DNA of 64,000 bases from contig JAJLRJ010000006.1 in the NCBI GenBank assembly GCA_024195265.1, forward strand, positions 30,288,382 to 30,352,381, written 5' to 3'. Below, one piece after another: positions 38,571-50,199 of this stretch. The stretch's first letter is position 1. Every line of letters begins with the position of its first letter. The stretch is from Dendrophyllia cribrosa. Its lineage: Eukaryota; Cnidaria; Anthozoa; Scleractinia; Dendrophylliidae. A program made the position numbers and the translations under genes. The notes beneath the pieces were generated by a model. It saw only the letters and a program-made list of their open reading frames with translations. It did not search any database and was not told the origin of the DNA.

Positions 38571-38709
38571 CTGTGAACAGAATAATCTATACCGATTTTT
38601 TAACCATTACAGAATTGCGCTCATTGAAACACGTCGATCGAAGATGCAAATTTTGCTGTCAATCAAATGTTCGCCTGTGTATAACTATTATTTCTAGGCG
38701 AAAATAGGT

Positions 38710-39160
38710 GCAACAAGTTTATTATTCAACAGACAACAGAAGAACAATGGGTCTCTCGCAAGGATAATTTGGTCAAGTCTATTGACGCATGTTGTGTGAC
38801 TACATCACAAAAGCGATTCGCACTACATTGCACTACAAGCCTGTGATTTCCTTGAAATTTATATTAAAAAGAAATGCATTATATTGTCTTGCAAAGGATA
38901 TTTTAATGCCAAAATTGATCAATTAGAACACATAGACCATTGTCCTTGATGCGCCTGTCTACAAAATGTGACAAATGTTAGTATGAAACTTGTTTATGTC
39001 TCGAAAACTTAAACAGTATTTGGGTAAGGTATTGAGAGACTGAATGAAATATCTTCATCGAAACTCGGCCAAGAATAATATTATTGAAATCTTTATACCA
39101 GTAGTTAATACAAGAATTTAACTGCTCCATCGCAACTATATTTGTCTTCCTTGAGTTCAG
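38710..39160. other. Intergenic stretch without features
   Basis: No ORF, repeat or RNA gene is recognised on either strand. Confidence 0.5.
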
Positions 39161-39362
39161 AATTATTTGCATATTCGACTAATGAAGAGAATCTTAAACC
39201 TCTCATTTGAAATGTACCTTGTATTAAAAGCATATATATGGTGTATCTGCTTCTCAAAACGGGAATGTGACATACCGCCCAACAATTCAGTCTTCAAATT
39301 CAAGGGCCATTTGAAGGATGCTAGTATCGATTTCCAGCATCGAGAAACAGTGTAGTTTATCA

Positions 39363-39770
39363 TCTTCATTTCATTCTCTACAAAATAAACATTGCAAGCG
39401 CTCTTCATGGAGAGACTGGCATTTCCTGCATTTTGGTGCAGCTCTTTCCTCCTCATCTGCTCTGCTGTCTATGCTTCGTTTGTGGTTGGCATGCTCTTGA
39501 GCTTTCTTCAGCTTTGAGAGGCTAAATTTCATTTGACAGGACTTGTGCCAAGAACCTTGATTGAGACAGGAATTCTACATCAACATCATCACCAAATTTA
39601 AGCTCCATGGGTAATACGTTTGCTTCCCGAAAGCTGTTGACATTTTGCAGAAAGGCCACATGTTTGCCGGTTAGCTTCAGGTAATCCATGACCGTTTAGT
39701 GGACACTTTAATGCTTCCTTCATAGACTCCTGACAAATGATGCACTTTTCTCAATCAAGTGACATTGCAG
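39363..39770 (-). pseudogene. Repeat-borne multicopy gene family, decayed copy 2
   Basis: Read on the minus strand, a KCIICQ motif is followed by a segment resembling LKLTGKHVAFLQNVNSFREA and then a Lys-rich stretch with two Cys-x2-Cys pairs (CRKCQSL, CLFCRE). At least one frameshift and stop interrupt it. The KCIICQ start links it to the copy at 26.1-27.7 kb. Confidence 0.45.
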
Positions 39771-40383
39771 TTGAAACTCCTAGAAGAAAATGCGATTTGA
39801 AGTTAACTACTGAACTACTATTTCTTTTATCAAAATTCCAAAATTTCTGATTCTAAGAATATACTATTTGAACCAAAAGCCATTAAACATACTTTTTGTT
39901 GTACTTACAAAGACAGCAGATAAGTACCAAAATGGACTCCTCTCTAGATTCCACCAACCAATCACCGCGGTAAAAATAAAAAAGAATGAAAACAACGTGC
40001 AAAGATTTAAAATGAAGCAGGACAGAAAGTTCCTTGTAAGATTTCTGGTGCAGGGTACTTACAAATGTTTCACTTTCAGACCAGCAATGATGAACTCAGA
40101 ACTCAAACAGAAAGCATTGAAAAGACCACAATAATACTAAGATAAGCCACTAAAATCGGGCTTAAAACCATTGTAATAATATCTAATAATTAATTAATTA
40201 ATCTATAATTAATTTTTATGTTCTACACATAATTTTACCATATTCAAGTTTTTTGCAAAGAATTATCACATTTTCTTCGGATGCTTGCAGACACAACAGG
40301 TTGACACACGGGTCGCCATCTTGGATGACAGAGAGTGGCATGGGTCCGAGCCTTTGTGTCTGTTTTTAAAATTCTGCTACTTA

Positions 40384-41225
40384 AGGTGACTCGCTCTAAA
40401 TGCAAAATGCGCTCATCTGTGACCTGGATGCAATTTTGCAATGGCAAACTTTTGGTTATAACTTCTTTGTTTTTTACTCTATTACAATCATTCTTTTTGT
40501 ATCTCCTAGTTGAATAAAGCATGGATTAATAAATACTAGCAGTAATCGCAGATTATGGAGACGCGTTTGAAGGAATTTCCGTCGGAAATGAGCCCCTGAA
40601 AAAAAAACAATAGGGGCGGCCATTTGGAAAATCTCAAATTTTACTGCACATAAACCACATGACAACCAACACGAAATTAGGATTGCGTTCTTCGAACGTG
40701 ATGAACCGATTTTCTTCGAAATAAATACAGGAGCCAAAATCTGGATTTGCGCAAACCCCTCATTTCATATTGAGGCCCTCGTAGAAAAAAATTGGTTAGT
40801 TTTATTTGGCTCAAAATTTGCAAATCGACTTCCTTTGATATAGTCTAGAATGTGGCCAAGTTACAAAAAATTTGTTGGAACAGAAATGCTGTGACAGAAA
40901 TGCCGTCAACTTAGCAGCTTATTTCCATCCGAGGTGAAATAAATATTGATTGCACCTTGAAAAATAATATATATCTAGACTTTTTTCTATGAGGGCCTCA
41001 ATATGAAATGAGGGGTTTGCACAAATCCAGGTTTTGGCTCCTGTAGTTATTTTGAAGAAAATCGATTCATATTTATAAATCCACGCTTCCCTCAACTAGG
41101 AGATACAAAAACAATTATTGCAATAGAGTAAAAAAGAAAGAAGTTATAACTAAAAGTTTGCCGTTGCAAAATTGCATCCAGGTCACAGATGAGTGCATTT
41201 TGCATTTCGAGCAAGTCACCTTAAA
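40384..41225. mobile_element. Foldback element with long inverted arms
   Basis: The left arm (40384-40515 and 40700-40790) and the right arm (40985-41225) are inverted copies. AAGGTGACTCGCTCTAAATG at the left pairs with the reverse complement of the last 20 bases at the right. GAGGCCCTCGTAG near 40785 pairs with CTATGAGGGCCTC near 40988. An extra 180 bases sit only in the left arm. There is no coding capacity. It is a MITE or foldback transposon. Confidence 0.75.
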
Positions 41226-42130
41226 GGGCCAGTTTATTCAAAAATTCACAAAAATGAATTAAAAAACCAAAATTAGATAGATAACTGCTAAAATGCTTAT
41301 TTGTAAGCATTTCTGGGATTTTAGCCGATGAAACATTACACCACAGGCAACCCAAATCTTAACTTCTGTCAAAACTAAATGTCCCCTTAAAACAGACACC
41401 TGAGCTGATTGACTTGGGCACCCCTTCTAATATTATTTGATGAAACATAAGCAAATTGTGTGCTTTTATCGCTCTTGTCACGATCATATCGTTAAGCCAC
41501 CTGACTGACTATAACCTTGATTGTGCACAGCCTCAGTTTTTTAGCCTCAATTTTTTAGCTCTCCCTAACTGACAGAGTGCAGACAATTAAATTGTGGAAC
41601 AGTGCTAATGTTAAATTGCAATAATTTGTACAAAGTTATCCAGTGAACTGTGACTTCCCTTTGTCTGGCTATAACTCTAAATTGTGCAAAATAACTACTT
41701 CTGTTCCATGGTTTCTAAAGTTGTCTGCACTCTAACTGACTGGTCCTTAAATAACAAGAAAAGTCTCTTTCTATCAGAATAGAAATACTTCAGAACAGGA
41801 GGTTGTAATGTCTTTTGGAATTTCATTTTCATGTCCTTATCTGTAGGGAAACTTGGGGTTATGGTTTGAAATTAAGAACAACACTCATTTATTTTAAAAC
41901 ATAAACGTCAACTTTAAACACAAAAATGGCCGTTTTTATGCTAGAGACGTTAAAGTCGTCTAGACACATTTAACGTCTGAGACGTTAAAGTCATCTAGTG
42001 TAAAAACGGGACGCACAAAAGTAACCTTATTTAAAAAAGTAGTTTTTCTGAAAAAAGGACTAGGCTCTACTCTCAGAAGACACTGGACACGAGTTAAAGC
42101 GGCACCAAAAATGAACTTCAAGCCCACAAA

Positions 42131-43402
42131 ATGCGAACAAATTGTTCAAACTCTAACATGGCGGCGGCGTTACAACTTTTAAAGTCTATTTCTCACCGTC
42201 GCCAAGAAAGGCATGACTTAGAAATGGTAACACAGAAAAGTGAATCGAGAAAGCGAAAACTTCAGATGATGGAAGATGATGAAATAGACACAGCCAAAAC
42301 AATAGGTTTGTGTGCCGTCCAAGCTAAACGACCCAGAAAGGAAAGAAGCCCAGACGGACAGAGGAGTTCCTCGTGGTGGAGACATGGCTACCGAAATTGG
42401 GACGACAGTGCATTCAAAAAACGTTTGAGGATAAATCGAGCAACGTTTCAGTTCATTCTTGGTGAGATAGAAGCCCAGCTAGTCAAAGAGCCAACTCGTT
42501 TCATACCTGAGCCGATACCTCCAGACACGCAGCTTGCCATTTTTTTGTATAGATTAGCCCATGGATGCACCTACAGCACAGTAGGAGACCTGTTTGGTGT
42601 TGCTGAATCAACCGCGAGTGTCATTTTTAACCAAGTATGTAAGATACTTGTTTCAACTTTGTACGACAGGTTTGTGTACCTACCCAGAAATAGTGCTGAA
42701 TGGAAGCAAGGGCTTGAAAGCTTCCTTGAAAACTGGGAATTTCTCTGCGTAGGAGCCTGGGATGGTTTCCATGTTTACGTCAGCATGAAGTTGAAAAATT
42801 ATTTTAACTTCAAGAAGAGATATTCGGTATCCAGCTTGGGATTCATTGCGTCTAACAAGAGGTTTCTGTGGGCAGCTGTGGGGGCTCCTGGCTCTACCCA
42901 CGACTCAAGGCTCCTGAAAAGTTGCGACTTCTTTGCTGACATTCAACAGGGACGGATTTTCCCAAGTTCTGTACTAAGAACAAGGGAGTATGGAGACATA
43001 CCATTCACAACGGTAGGTGATTCAGCATTCCCACACTACACGTGGCTAATGAAGCCGTACAGTGAAAGTACAAGAGACCCAAGGAAGCGCTACTTAAACA
43101 AGAGGCTTTGCTCGGCTAGAGTTGTGTCAGAGCATGCTTATGGCATGTTAAAAGGAAGATGGAGGATCCTTTACAAGAAGACAGAGTGTAAACTAAAGAA
43201 CATCAGGCAAGTCATCATGGCCTGCATTGCCTTGCACAATGTATGCATTGCAAGGGATGACCCATGCAGTCCCAGGTGGAGGCTGGACATTGAAAATCTG
43301 CACCTCATTAGGAAGAGAGGCAATGGTGAGCAAGACAATGAGGCAGATCAATTCAGGACAAGAATCACCAACTGGCTCTGGGATATCCACCAGCAAAGGT
43401 AA
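42131..43402 (+). CDS. Harbinger transposase (HARBI1-like DDE nuclease)
   Basis: The protein is 423 residues. The N-terminal 90 are charged. The nuclease core follows: CVGAWDGFHV with D211, FTTVGDSAFPHYTWLMKPY with D297, and ARVVSEHAYGMLKGRWRIL with E334, with 36 residues between the last two acids. This is the DDE_Tnp_4 arrangement of PIF/Harbinger elements and of the domesticated HARBI1. The segment CTYSTVGDLFGVAESTAS before the core is the typical helix-turn-helix. No stop or frameshift is present, so the enzyme is probably functional. DNA binding and nuclear import usually need the partner protein encoded at 45215-46503. Confidence 0.92.
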   Translation: MRTNCSNSNMAAALQLLKSISHRRQERHDLEMVTQKSESRKRKLQMMEDDEIDTAKTIGLCAVQAKRPRKERSPDGQRSSSWWRHGYRNWDDSAFKKRLRINRATFQFILGEIEAQLVKEPTRFIPEPIPPDTQLAIFLYRLAHGCTYSTVGDLFGVAESTASVIFNQVCKILVSTLYDRFVYLPRNSAEWKQGLESFLENWEFLCVGAWDGFHVYVSMKLKNYFNFKKRYSVSSLGFIASNKRFLWAAVGAPGSTHDSRLLKSCDFFADIQQGRIFPSSVLRTREYGDIPFTTVGDSAFPHYTWLMKPYSESTRDPRKRYLNKRLCSARVVSEHAYGMLKGRWRILYKKTECKLKNIRQVIMACIALHNVCIARDDPCSPRWRLDIENLHLIRKRGNGEQDNEADQFRTRITNWLWDIHQQR

Positions 43403-45214
43403 TTAATGGAGTAGAAGAAGAAATCAACAGAAAAATTGAGGCCTGTGTTTATATGTTTTGTACCCCAGACCACACCCAACTTACCCCCAAGCAACCAGCA
43501 GGAGGGACTAGAATGTGGAACTAGACTATGAACAATCAAAGTGAGGACTACATAACTGTAATATCAAAATGTCTTTACTTAGTCTACTTAAGTACAAAAT
43601 CCTTGGACAAACTAAGGATTTCACTAAGCCTGTAAAACAAAATTCATTTCTTAAACATCTTACAGTTGACTAAAGTAAGCATAGATATTGGGAATCTCAA
43701 CCATGTTTATTAAGGTACATACTAGATGTATAGCTAGTCCTTTATATTAACAAACATTTAACTAACTGTAATGTTTTAAAAACGTCTGGGCTATAAGATT
43801 GGAAAGGATGGCAAGCCTCCCACACAGGCACTCTTAGAGCTTTGTCTCATGTTCCTCATGAATGCATAATGAAGCCCTAAGAGTATCCCTGTGGGAGGTT
43901 ACCGTTAGATGATAGCCTTAATAAAATAAGTAAGTGGCATGCCAATAAGCTTCTTTGTTAATCCACTGAAACAACAATAGTAGTTATGCAAATGTTTTAT
44001 GGACCTTGTACAAAAAAGTTTGCAGGCATTCACTGTAGTTGAGCTTTATTTCAGAAGATTTAAGGATTTGTGAAGTGTTGAAATTAAAGATAATGGTCAT
44101 TTATATTCTCTGGTATTTTATCAAGGATGCAGTGCATGTCAATAGTTTTGTTGGTTGGGGATCAAGGGTGGTAGGCACTGTCAAGCTTGACACAGCACAT
44201 GGGGCTACTATAAATACCCCTATTGCTATGACGTCATCCTACACTTTCCTGAACTTCATCACTTAAAACAATTATTTCCCTTCTCTCTTAAGGCCTGATC
44301 AAATCGCTTAACCACCTTTCCCGAAATTGTCAGACATTGTTCTAAATATCTTGAAAAGCTGTCAATAACTTTTACTTTTGCTTTAAACACAAACTTGTCT
44401 TCAATCAATTATCACTTGTGGGAGTTGAAAAAGTATGTATTAGGAGAATGTCAACATTAGTATAATAATTATTATTATACTTATGTTGACAATCTCCTAC
44501 TACATACTTTTTCAACTCCCACAAGAAAGAAAGAAAAACAGCATAAACAACCTTCAATAAAAAATGGACGCATTTAGTTGAAAACCACAGAACTGGATTA
44601 TTTCGAGCATATAGATAGAGGTTACTGACACTAGTATACATTTTAACATAACAGTGAGGGAAACCCCAGGGTCGGCCAAAAAATAGAACCCTAAATATCT
44701 TAGAAACTTCTTGATATCCCTCAAAATAACCAGACTTTGAGATCTGGGCTAACCCTCTTTCAATATCTTTTGCCCCCTTTCTGATAAAGTTCACCTTATT
44801 CAACACTTCAGATAGTTTGAATCTGGAGTGGGGAACTGAACCCTCTCTATACCTTCATTCTATACCATGTGGTCCCCCCACTCACACCCCAGCACACACA
44901 AACACACCACACCTACCAACCCCATTTTGCTTAATATCTTTTCCAATCACCCTCTTCCTGTAAAATGCAAGTAGGCAAATGCAAAATATCAACTTGTTCC
45001 TAGCATGATGCCAAATGTATTACAGGCATGTGGCAAAACCCGAAAACAACAATCACAATCTAGCCTGTAAATACAGACAGATTTCAGGTTAAAGCTTCAT
45101 GCTGGTTAAACAAAACAATGATAAAACAACAGCCTGAAATCTTTTCTTGTTGACAGGCTAATCAAGCAAAATTTGCTGAATTTCACCTATTAAAAGGTTT
45201 TTCGAGAAGGCACT
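43403..45214. other. Non-coding interior of the Harbinger element
   Basis: No ORF is accepted. The interval contains two inverted-repeat structures: an imperfect hairpin at about 43811-43905 (CCTCCCACACAGG against CCCTGTGGGAGG) and a nearly perfect one at 44415-44525. Confidence 0.6.
44415..44525. repeat. 111-bp near-perfect hairpin
   Basis: The sequence starts CTTGTGGGAGTTGAAAAAGT and ends with its reverse complement; the two 55-base arms pair almost completely around an AATAATTATT turn. It could be a small MITE or a miRNA-like precursor. It is inside the Harbinger element. Confidence 0.8.
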
Positions 45215-46503
45215 CTACCAATTATAACTATCTAAATTTGTGTAGTGTGGTTGTTGACTCTCAGCTCCAGAACAGGCACTTGGAAATGCTGGTTCTCTTC
45301 TCTGATCTGCCTCAAGCCAAGTTTGGATTCGTTTATCTTGTGCTTTTTGAAGATTCTCAAAAGTTGTAGATAATTGGCTGATGGCATCTTTCTGTGAAGT
45401 TATTTTACGTTTCCTGGGTCGAACAGAGACACTTGATTTCTGTACCTCCTTCTCGTCCTTCTTGGATGCCTTCTTTAAAACAACTTCATCTTCCTCATTG
45501 GAAGTCCCTTTATGGTCTGCATCAGTTGGTTGACATTCGACTCTGATCAAAAAATTGAAAAACACCTTTTTCAGGTTCAGGAAAACTGCAATTTTAACTG
45601 TATTTGGAGTCAGGTTTCAATACAGTGACGCAAATTAAGTTGAAGCACTGATCTATAAACATTCAGCATACTTTTATATCAAAATCACATACACTGACAT
45701 GACCATGTACAGGTGTGTATGTACAGTGTGTTGTAGGCCTGTTTCTGACTGACCCTGCATTGGTTAAAAGTGTGTGTTTAATTATTCCTTTAAAATTCTG
45801 AGAAAATATGAAATCATTATATTCCAATTTACTTGTTAAATTCTACGTCAATCTCATCCCCTGACAAGTGTTCAGAACTTGCTTCTGCTGAGGAGGAACT
45901 TGAATTTAACACCTGCTTCTTCTCACGTGTCATCATAGCAGAAGCACTCTTCGCCATGGTTACTTCAGTCTTGTCTTCCTTGTAATTGTTACTATATTCA
46001 TCATCTTCACTGCTACAGGTACCATCACTTTCTATGTCTGCTGCTTTAGTGGCAACCTTTAACTCTGTATGTGTTTCAGAGAAAATGGGGTTTATTATTT
46101 GAAACCATTCAGGTTCATCTATTGCTGATTTACCACTACCAGACTTTGCCCAGTCGGTGTATTTTCTCCACTGCTCTTTCAGCCATTTACATTTTGCTCG
46201 TAGCTTAACAACTGACGTATTGATTTCCTTTGCTTTTCCTTTCTTAGAACTGGTTGTTGTCTTCGCTTGTAAACGAGCATCTAACTCTTTCTTAATGGCT
46301 TCAAAAATATGAACATTAGCTGACTTTTTGAGTGCAAGAGTCTCCAAAGTTAATGCAAATTCAGTTCGGTCGTCTGCGAGAACAGATGCAAACTCCTTAA
46401 GTTCATCCTCACTCCACTTTCTACCACGAGACTCCTTCATGCTCTTCTTGGCCGCCATGTTGTTTTTGCACTCGTCCCAGCCGTCTCTGGATGAGTCGAG
46501 CAT
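45215..46503 (-). CDS. Harbinger Myb/SANT-like DNA-binding protein, two exons
   Basis: Exon 1 (46503-45833) contains a trihelix/Myb-like domain: RGRKWSEDELKEFASVLAD, then VHIFEAIKKELDARL and LRAKCKWLKEQWRKYTDW, followed by an acidic Ser-rich tail. It ends at AA/GTAAAT. A 290-base intron (45832-45543) ends TTTTTTGATCAG. Exon 2 (45542-45215) continues in phase with a Lys-rich coiled segment (RPRKRKITSQKDAISQL) and stops. In Harbingers this protein brings the transposase into the nucleus and binds the element ends. Minus-strand, convergent with the transposase. Confidence 0.75.
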
Positions 46504-46656
46504 AAATGCGTCATAGTTTATGACGTCCTGTCTTTTTCCAGACGACCTTAAAGTTGTCTGCCTTATTTACCGTTTTTATACTAGACGTTAAAGTCGTCTT
46601 AAGACGACTTTAATGTCCCAGACGACTTTAACGTCTCTAGCATAAAAACGGCCAAT

Positions 46657-47509
46657 GTGGGTCTTATGACATAGAAAAGAACAGTTGACAAAATAATGTT
46701 GTTTCCATTGCAGTTTCTTAGTGCCTGCTACAATTCACAGACATCACTGAGTGTTTACAACAATATAATGAGCAAAAATATTACTACAACTTAGAGCACA
46801 ACAGTCCAAAGATGCAAAAAAAAAGTCTATGAAGTGTACTCAAGTTCAACTTTTGTTTTGAAACAAAGCATTGCATGGCGGGTCAAAACTCTATCTTCAA
46901 TTCCCTACAGCACTATGGAATATTTTTATTAGTCTTTGTTTCTTAGAACCTCTAGGAACTGAGGGGAAAAAAGAAGCATTTTTCTCTTCTTTCATGGATC
47001 TGAGAAGTTCAAGCTTTTTTGCCTCAGCTTTCTCTCTGTTCACTGTATGACTGCAAAAACCCAATCATTTCTGTTGCAGAGTGGCTTTTTCGTTTTCATG
47101 TGGGTAGTTTAACCTTTTTTTCCCCTACTTCTTTCGGTCTCATCTGATGATTCTTTCCTATCCTCTGTGTGGTCATCATCATCACGAAGGCTAGATCGGA
47201 TGAAGAGGTGCTTGAAGCAGCATTGCTCAATGTATCAATTGTGAATGCAGAATTAATTTGGGCTAGACCCCAGACAAGCAGGGTTCCTCATTGCTTTCCC
47301 ATTGCGAGGCAACAGTCCATTAGCTGGATATAATTCAAAGAAACCGAATACCATACAATCAATCCCTTGAAAGTAATAATGGCATTCCAAATATCAAAAA
47401 CATGTAAAATGTCAAAACATCATTTAGCGGCTTACCAGATATGATTCGAAAATCAAAAACATATTAATATAAAATGCCAAAACAAAATTCCGAAAATCGA
47501 AAACATATT
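46657..47509. other. Spacer with AATCGAAAACAT-type degenerate repeats
   Basis: There is no gene. The last 150 bases hold several degenerate copies of a unit containing ATGCCAAAAC and AAAATCGAAAACATATTA. The same units continue right of the next element (52789-52870), so that element inserted into a minisatellite-like array. Confidence 0.5.
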
Positions 47510-48580
47510 AGGCTGGTTCTCACTAGAGCTCTTAAGTACACTTAAAGTGCACTTGGTACGTACTTGTAGTGTGAACTCCTTTCTGAGAGCGTTTTCTAAG
47601 TCTGACTTACGTTTCAATAGAAGCAGTCATCTGATTTATTTACACCTTTCAATCTCATTGTAAAATGTATCAAAGAGGTAAAAATTAATATCAGCTGAAT
47701 GTAATTAGAAAGTTAAATAATTTCCAGTAGTTCGTTTTCGAAAAGCTCCATATTTCCCGAGCACGAGCACGAAAAAGTTCCCAAAAAATAACAAAGTGAG
47801 CATAGTGTTACACCAGGCTCTGAGTAGTCTAGGAGCCAGCTCCGAAAAAAAGTCGATTCGTTGCACCCCCTGCTATATTTGTCTGAATAGCACAAAATGA
47901 TAGCACAATATCAGAGGAATACGGAATGACAATTTTTATTGCTGGACCAGCGGGACATCACCTCGATATCGGGCATTTTCTACCGGGTACCTTTTATTCC
48001 CGCTTTGCTAATTATGCAAATTTTAATTTTGCCATGGAGTTTCAAATAAATGTAAGGTATAAAAAATTTTCGTCCAAATTCTCCAAACTTGGACACAGCA
48101 GTAAACATTAATCATTCTTAGATTTAAATATATATCAAAGTTGTTTCCATGGAAACTGTTGCTACGAGACGCAATTAATTCAGCTCGTAGAATTACATCA
48201 ATTTTCCATGTTTCAAATCGAAAATGATTTTAGGAAATGTTGTCTACCAGAGTTTTGAAGTACGATTTTATCACATTTTGTCTACTAAAGTGTTTTTATA
48301 TCTTAGTCTGCTTAAAACAGACGTTCTTTGTTACTATTTCCAAGCGACAAACCTCAAAGTTTGGTCAATGAATGCTTCAAGACACGCCACAGTCGTTTCC
48401 GCTTTCTCGTATTGGTCACACATGAAAATTATAGTACTTAATCCTATAGTCATTGCAATAACCATAGCTCCTGGAAGAGTAAGTAATGTCCAGGATTGCA
48501 CTTAGAAGGGGGCATCACAAAGTGTCCTCATCTATAAAAGTTCCCCATAACACACACATAATTCCGTTACATACGAAGTA

Positions 48581-49099
48581 CAGTCAACTCTCTCTAAGGC
48601 GGACACCCTCGGTACCAGATTTACTGTCCGCCTAAGAGAGGTGTCCGCCTTAGAGAGAGTTCATGTAACCTAATACCCAAACATCAAAACTGAAACCAGT
48701 GCTTTATTACTTTAATTGCAGTGTACAATGTAGTCAGTGCAAATGAGTTGTTGTATAACTGACGGGAAAAGTGAATTTAAGATTGGATTGACTTTAAGAT
48801 TTAATTATTGTATTGTAAGGTCTGGTATATTTTATTAAAACCACTCTGTTATCAGATTGCGCTAATTTTTCGGAATTTTGGACCTGTTACAAAATTTCAT
48901 AAACATCCGGTGTCCGCTTTGAGAGGTTTTTTGAACCAACATGTTGAAAAAAGTGTCCTCTGTCCGCCTTAGAAAGATGTCCGCCTTAGAGAGAGTTCAG
49001 TTACAGAGAAACAAGTGAAATTCGGCAGGGACTAAATTTCCTGTCAGCCTTAAAGAGGTGTCCGCCATAGAGAAGTGTCCGCTTAGAGAGAGTTGACTG
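48581..49099. mobile_element. Pogo/Tc1-like MITE nested in the 5.3-kb element
   Basis: The left end CAGTCAACTCTCTCTAAGGC matches the inverted right end (AGAGAGAGTTGACTG), and a TA dinucleotide flanks each side. Inside, GTCCGCCTTAGAGAG motifs repeat several times in both orientations. There is no ORF. TA flanks and this end sequence are typical of non-autonomous pogo/mariner elements. Confidence 0.8.
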
Positions 49100-50199
49100 T
49101 AATATGAAAATGACAAATAACAGTCAAATACCGGAAGTACTCATAAACAATACTTGTTATCTAATCATAAGTGCCAAAATCCCAACTAAACGTCAAACTT
49201 TTATTCCTCCAAAACAAGCACCACTTTTATGAAATTTTCTAATTGTTACCTTGTATTGTTACCTTGTATTGTATGTATTGGTCTTTACTGAACGACAGCT
49301 CGTTGCATGGCAGAGATGTAAAGAAGTACATGAAAAACACTGTGAAATCTGTGTCACGGGACTGGATGACGATCCTTCCACATGTTTCTGAAGCGTGCTT
49401 TACATATAGAAGGATTCTTTTATCTGCCTATTCGTGGTCTGTCATTCTGAAGCTCTGACAAGACTGTCAAGGAAGTCTTATGGTTACACTTCTTCACCTG
49501 CATTGGTTTGGTCGCAGAAGCTTCCAGTGATCAATAACCCTTTTCCCAGGTCGGATCATGGACTACATTGCCCTCGCACATCATGTATAGAAACGAAAAT
49601 GCACTATTGACGTCCTGTTCACAGCATTACTTTTTTTATTTGACCCAGTGCTTCGAGATTGGAGTCTTGTCAGAGTTGATATGGATTTCAAGCGAACTGC
49701 TCACTCCTCGCCGTTCTCTTTCTCCTCCTTTGCTGGAATGTTGGCTGCTTTGAATAATTCTCCTGGCTAAGTTTTGCTGTGACTGCTCTAAACAGCTTCT
49801 TCAAAAATATTTCATCGAGCTGACATCAGAGATTGAAATCCCATGCCACCGAAGATTAAGGCCGCTTTCAGCTCACTTCTAGGGAGCCTTGCCTATACTA
49901 AAGTAGGCTAATAAACGACCAAACCAGCTTATGTCAGCATGATAACTTCCCTTTCTTCTGCTCTTCATATTCTGTCCTTTCTGGACAAAGATGCAATCGT
50001 CATCACATTAGCCATTGTGATTTTATTCCAAAAATCAATGGCATCGCTGGGAAGCCTTCTGGATGCAAATTCTTACACTCAGGCTGCTCCCGTCTGTTTG
50101 GCGCCTGTAAGTTAGTCTGCTTTCTCAGTAGGCATCACTAAGCTAGTCGCAATATTGAGGAATGTAGCTGGTTCCTTGTTTTCCCAAACCACATGAAAG

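Larger units (their letters stand above)
41928..46653. mobile_element. Complete PIF/Harbinger DNA transposon
   Basis: The first 34 bases (GGCCGTTTTTATGCTAGAGA and on to GTCGTCT) are a perfect inverted copy of the last 34. The element is flanked by the direct repeat AAT (41925-41927 and 46654-46656), the three-base duplication expected of Harbingers. It carries an intact DDE transposase on the plus strand and an intact two-exon Myb/SANT-like gene on the minus strand, the standard two-gene composition. Perfect ends and open genes suggest recent mobility. Confidence 0.9.
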
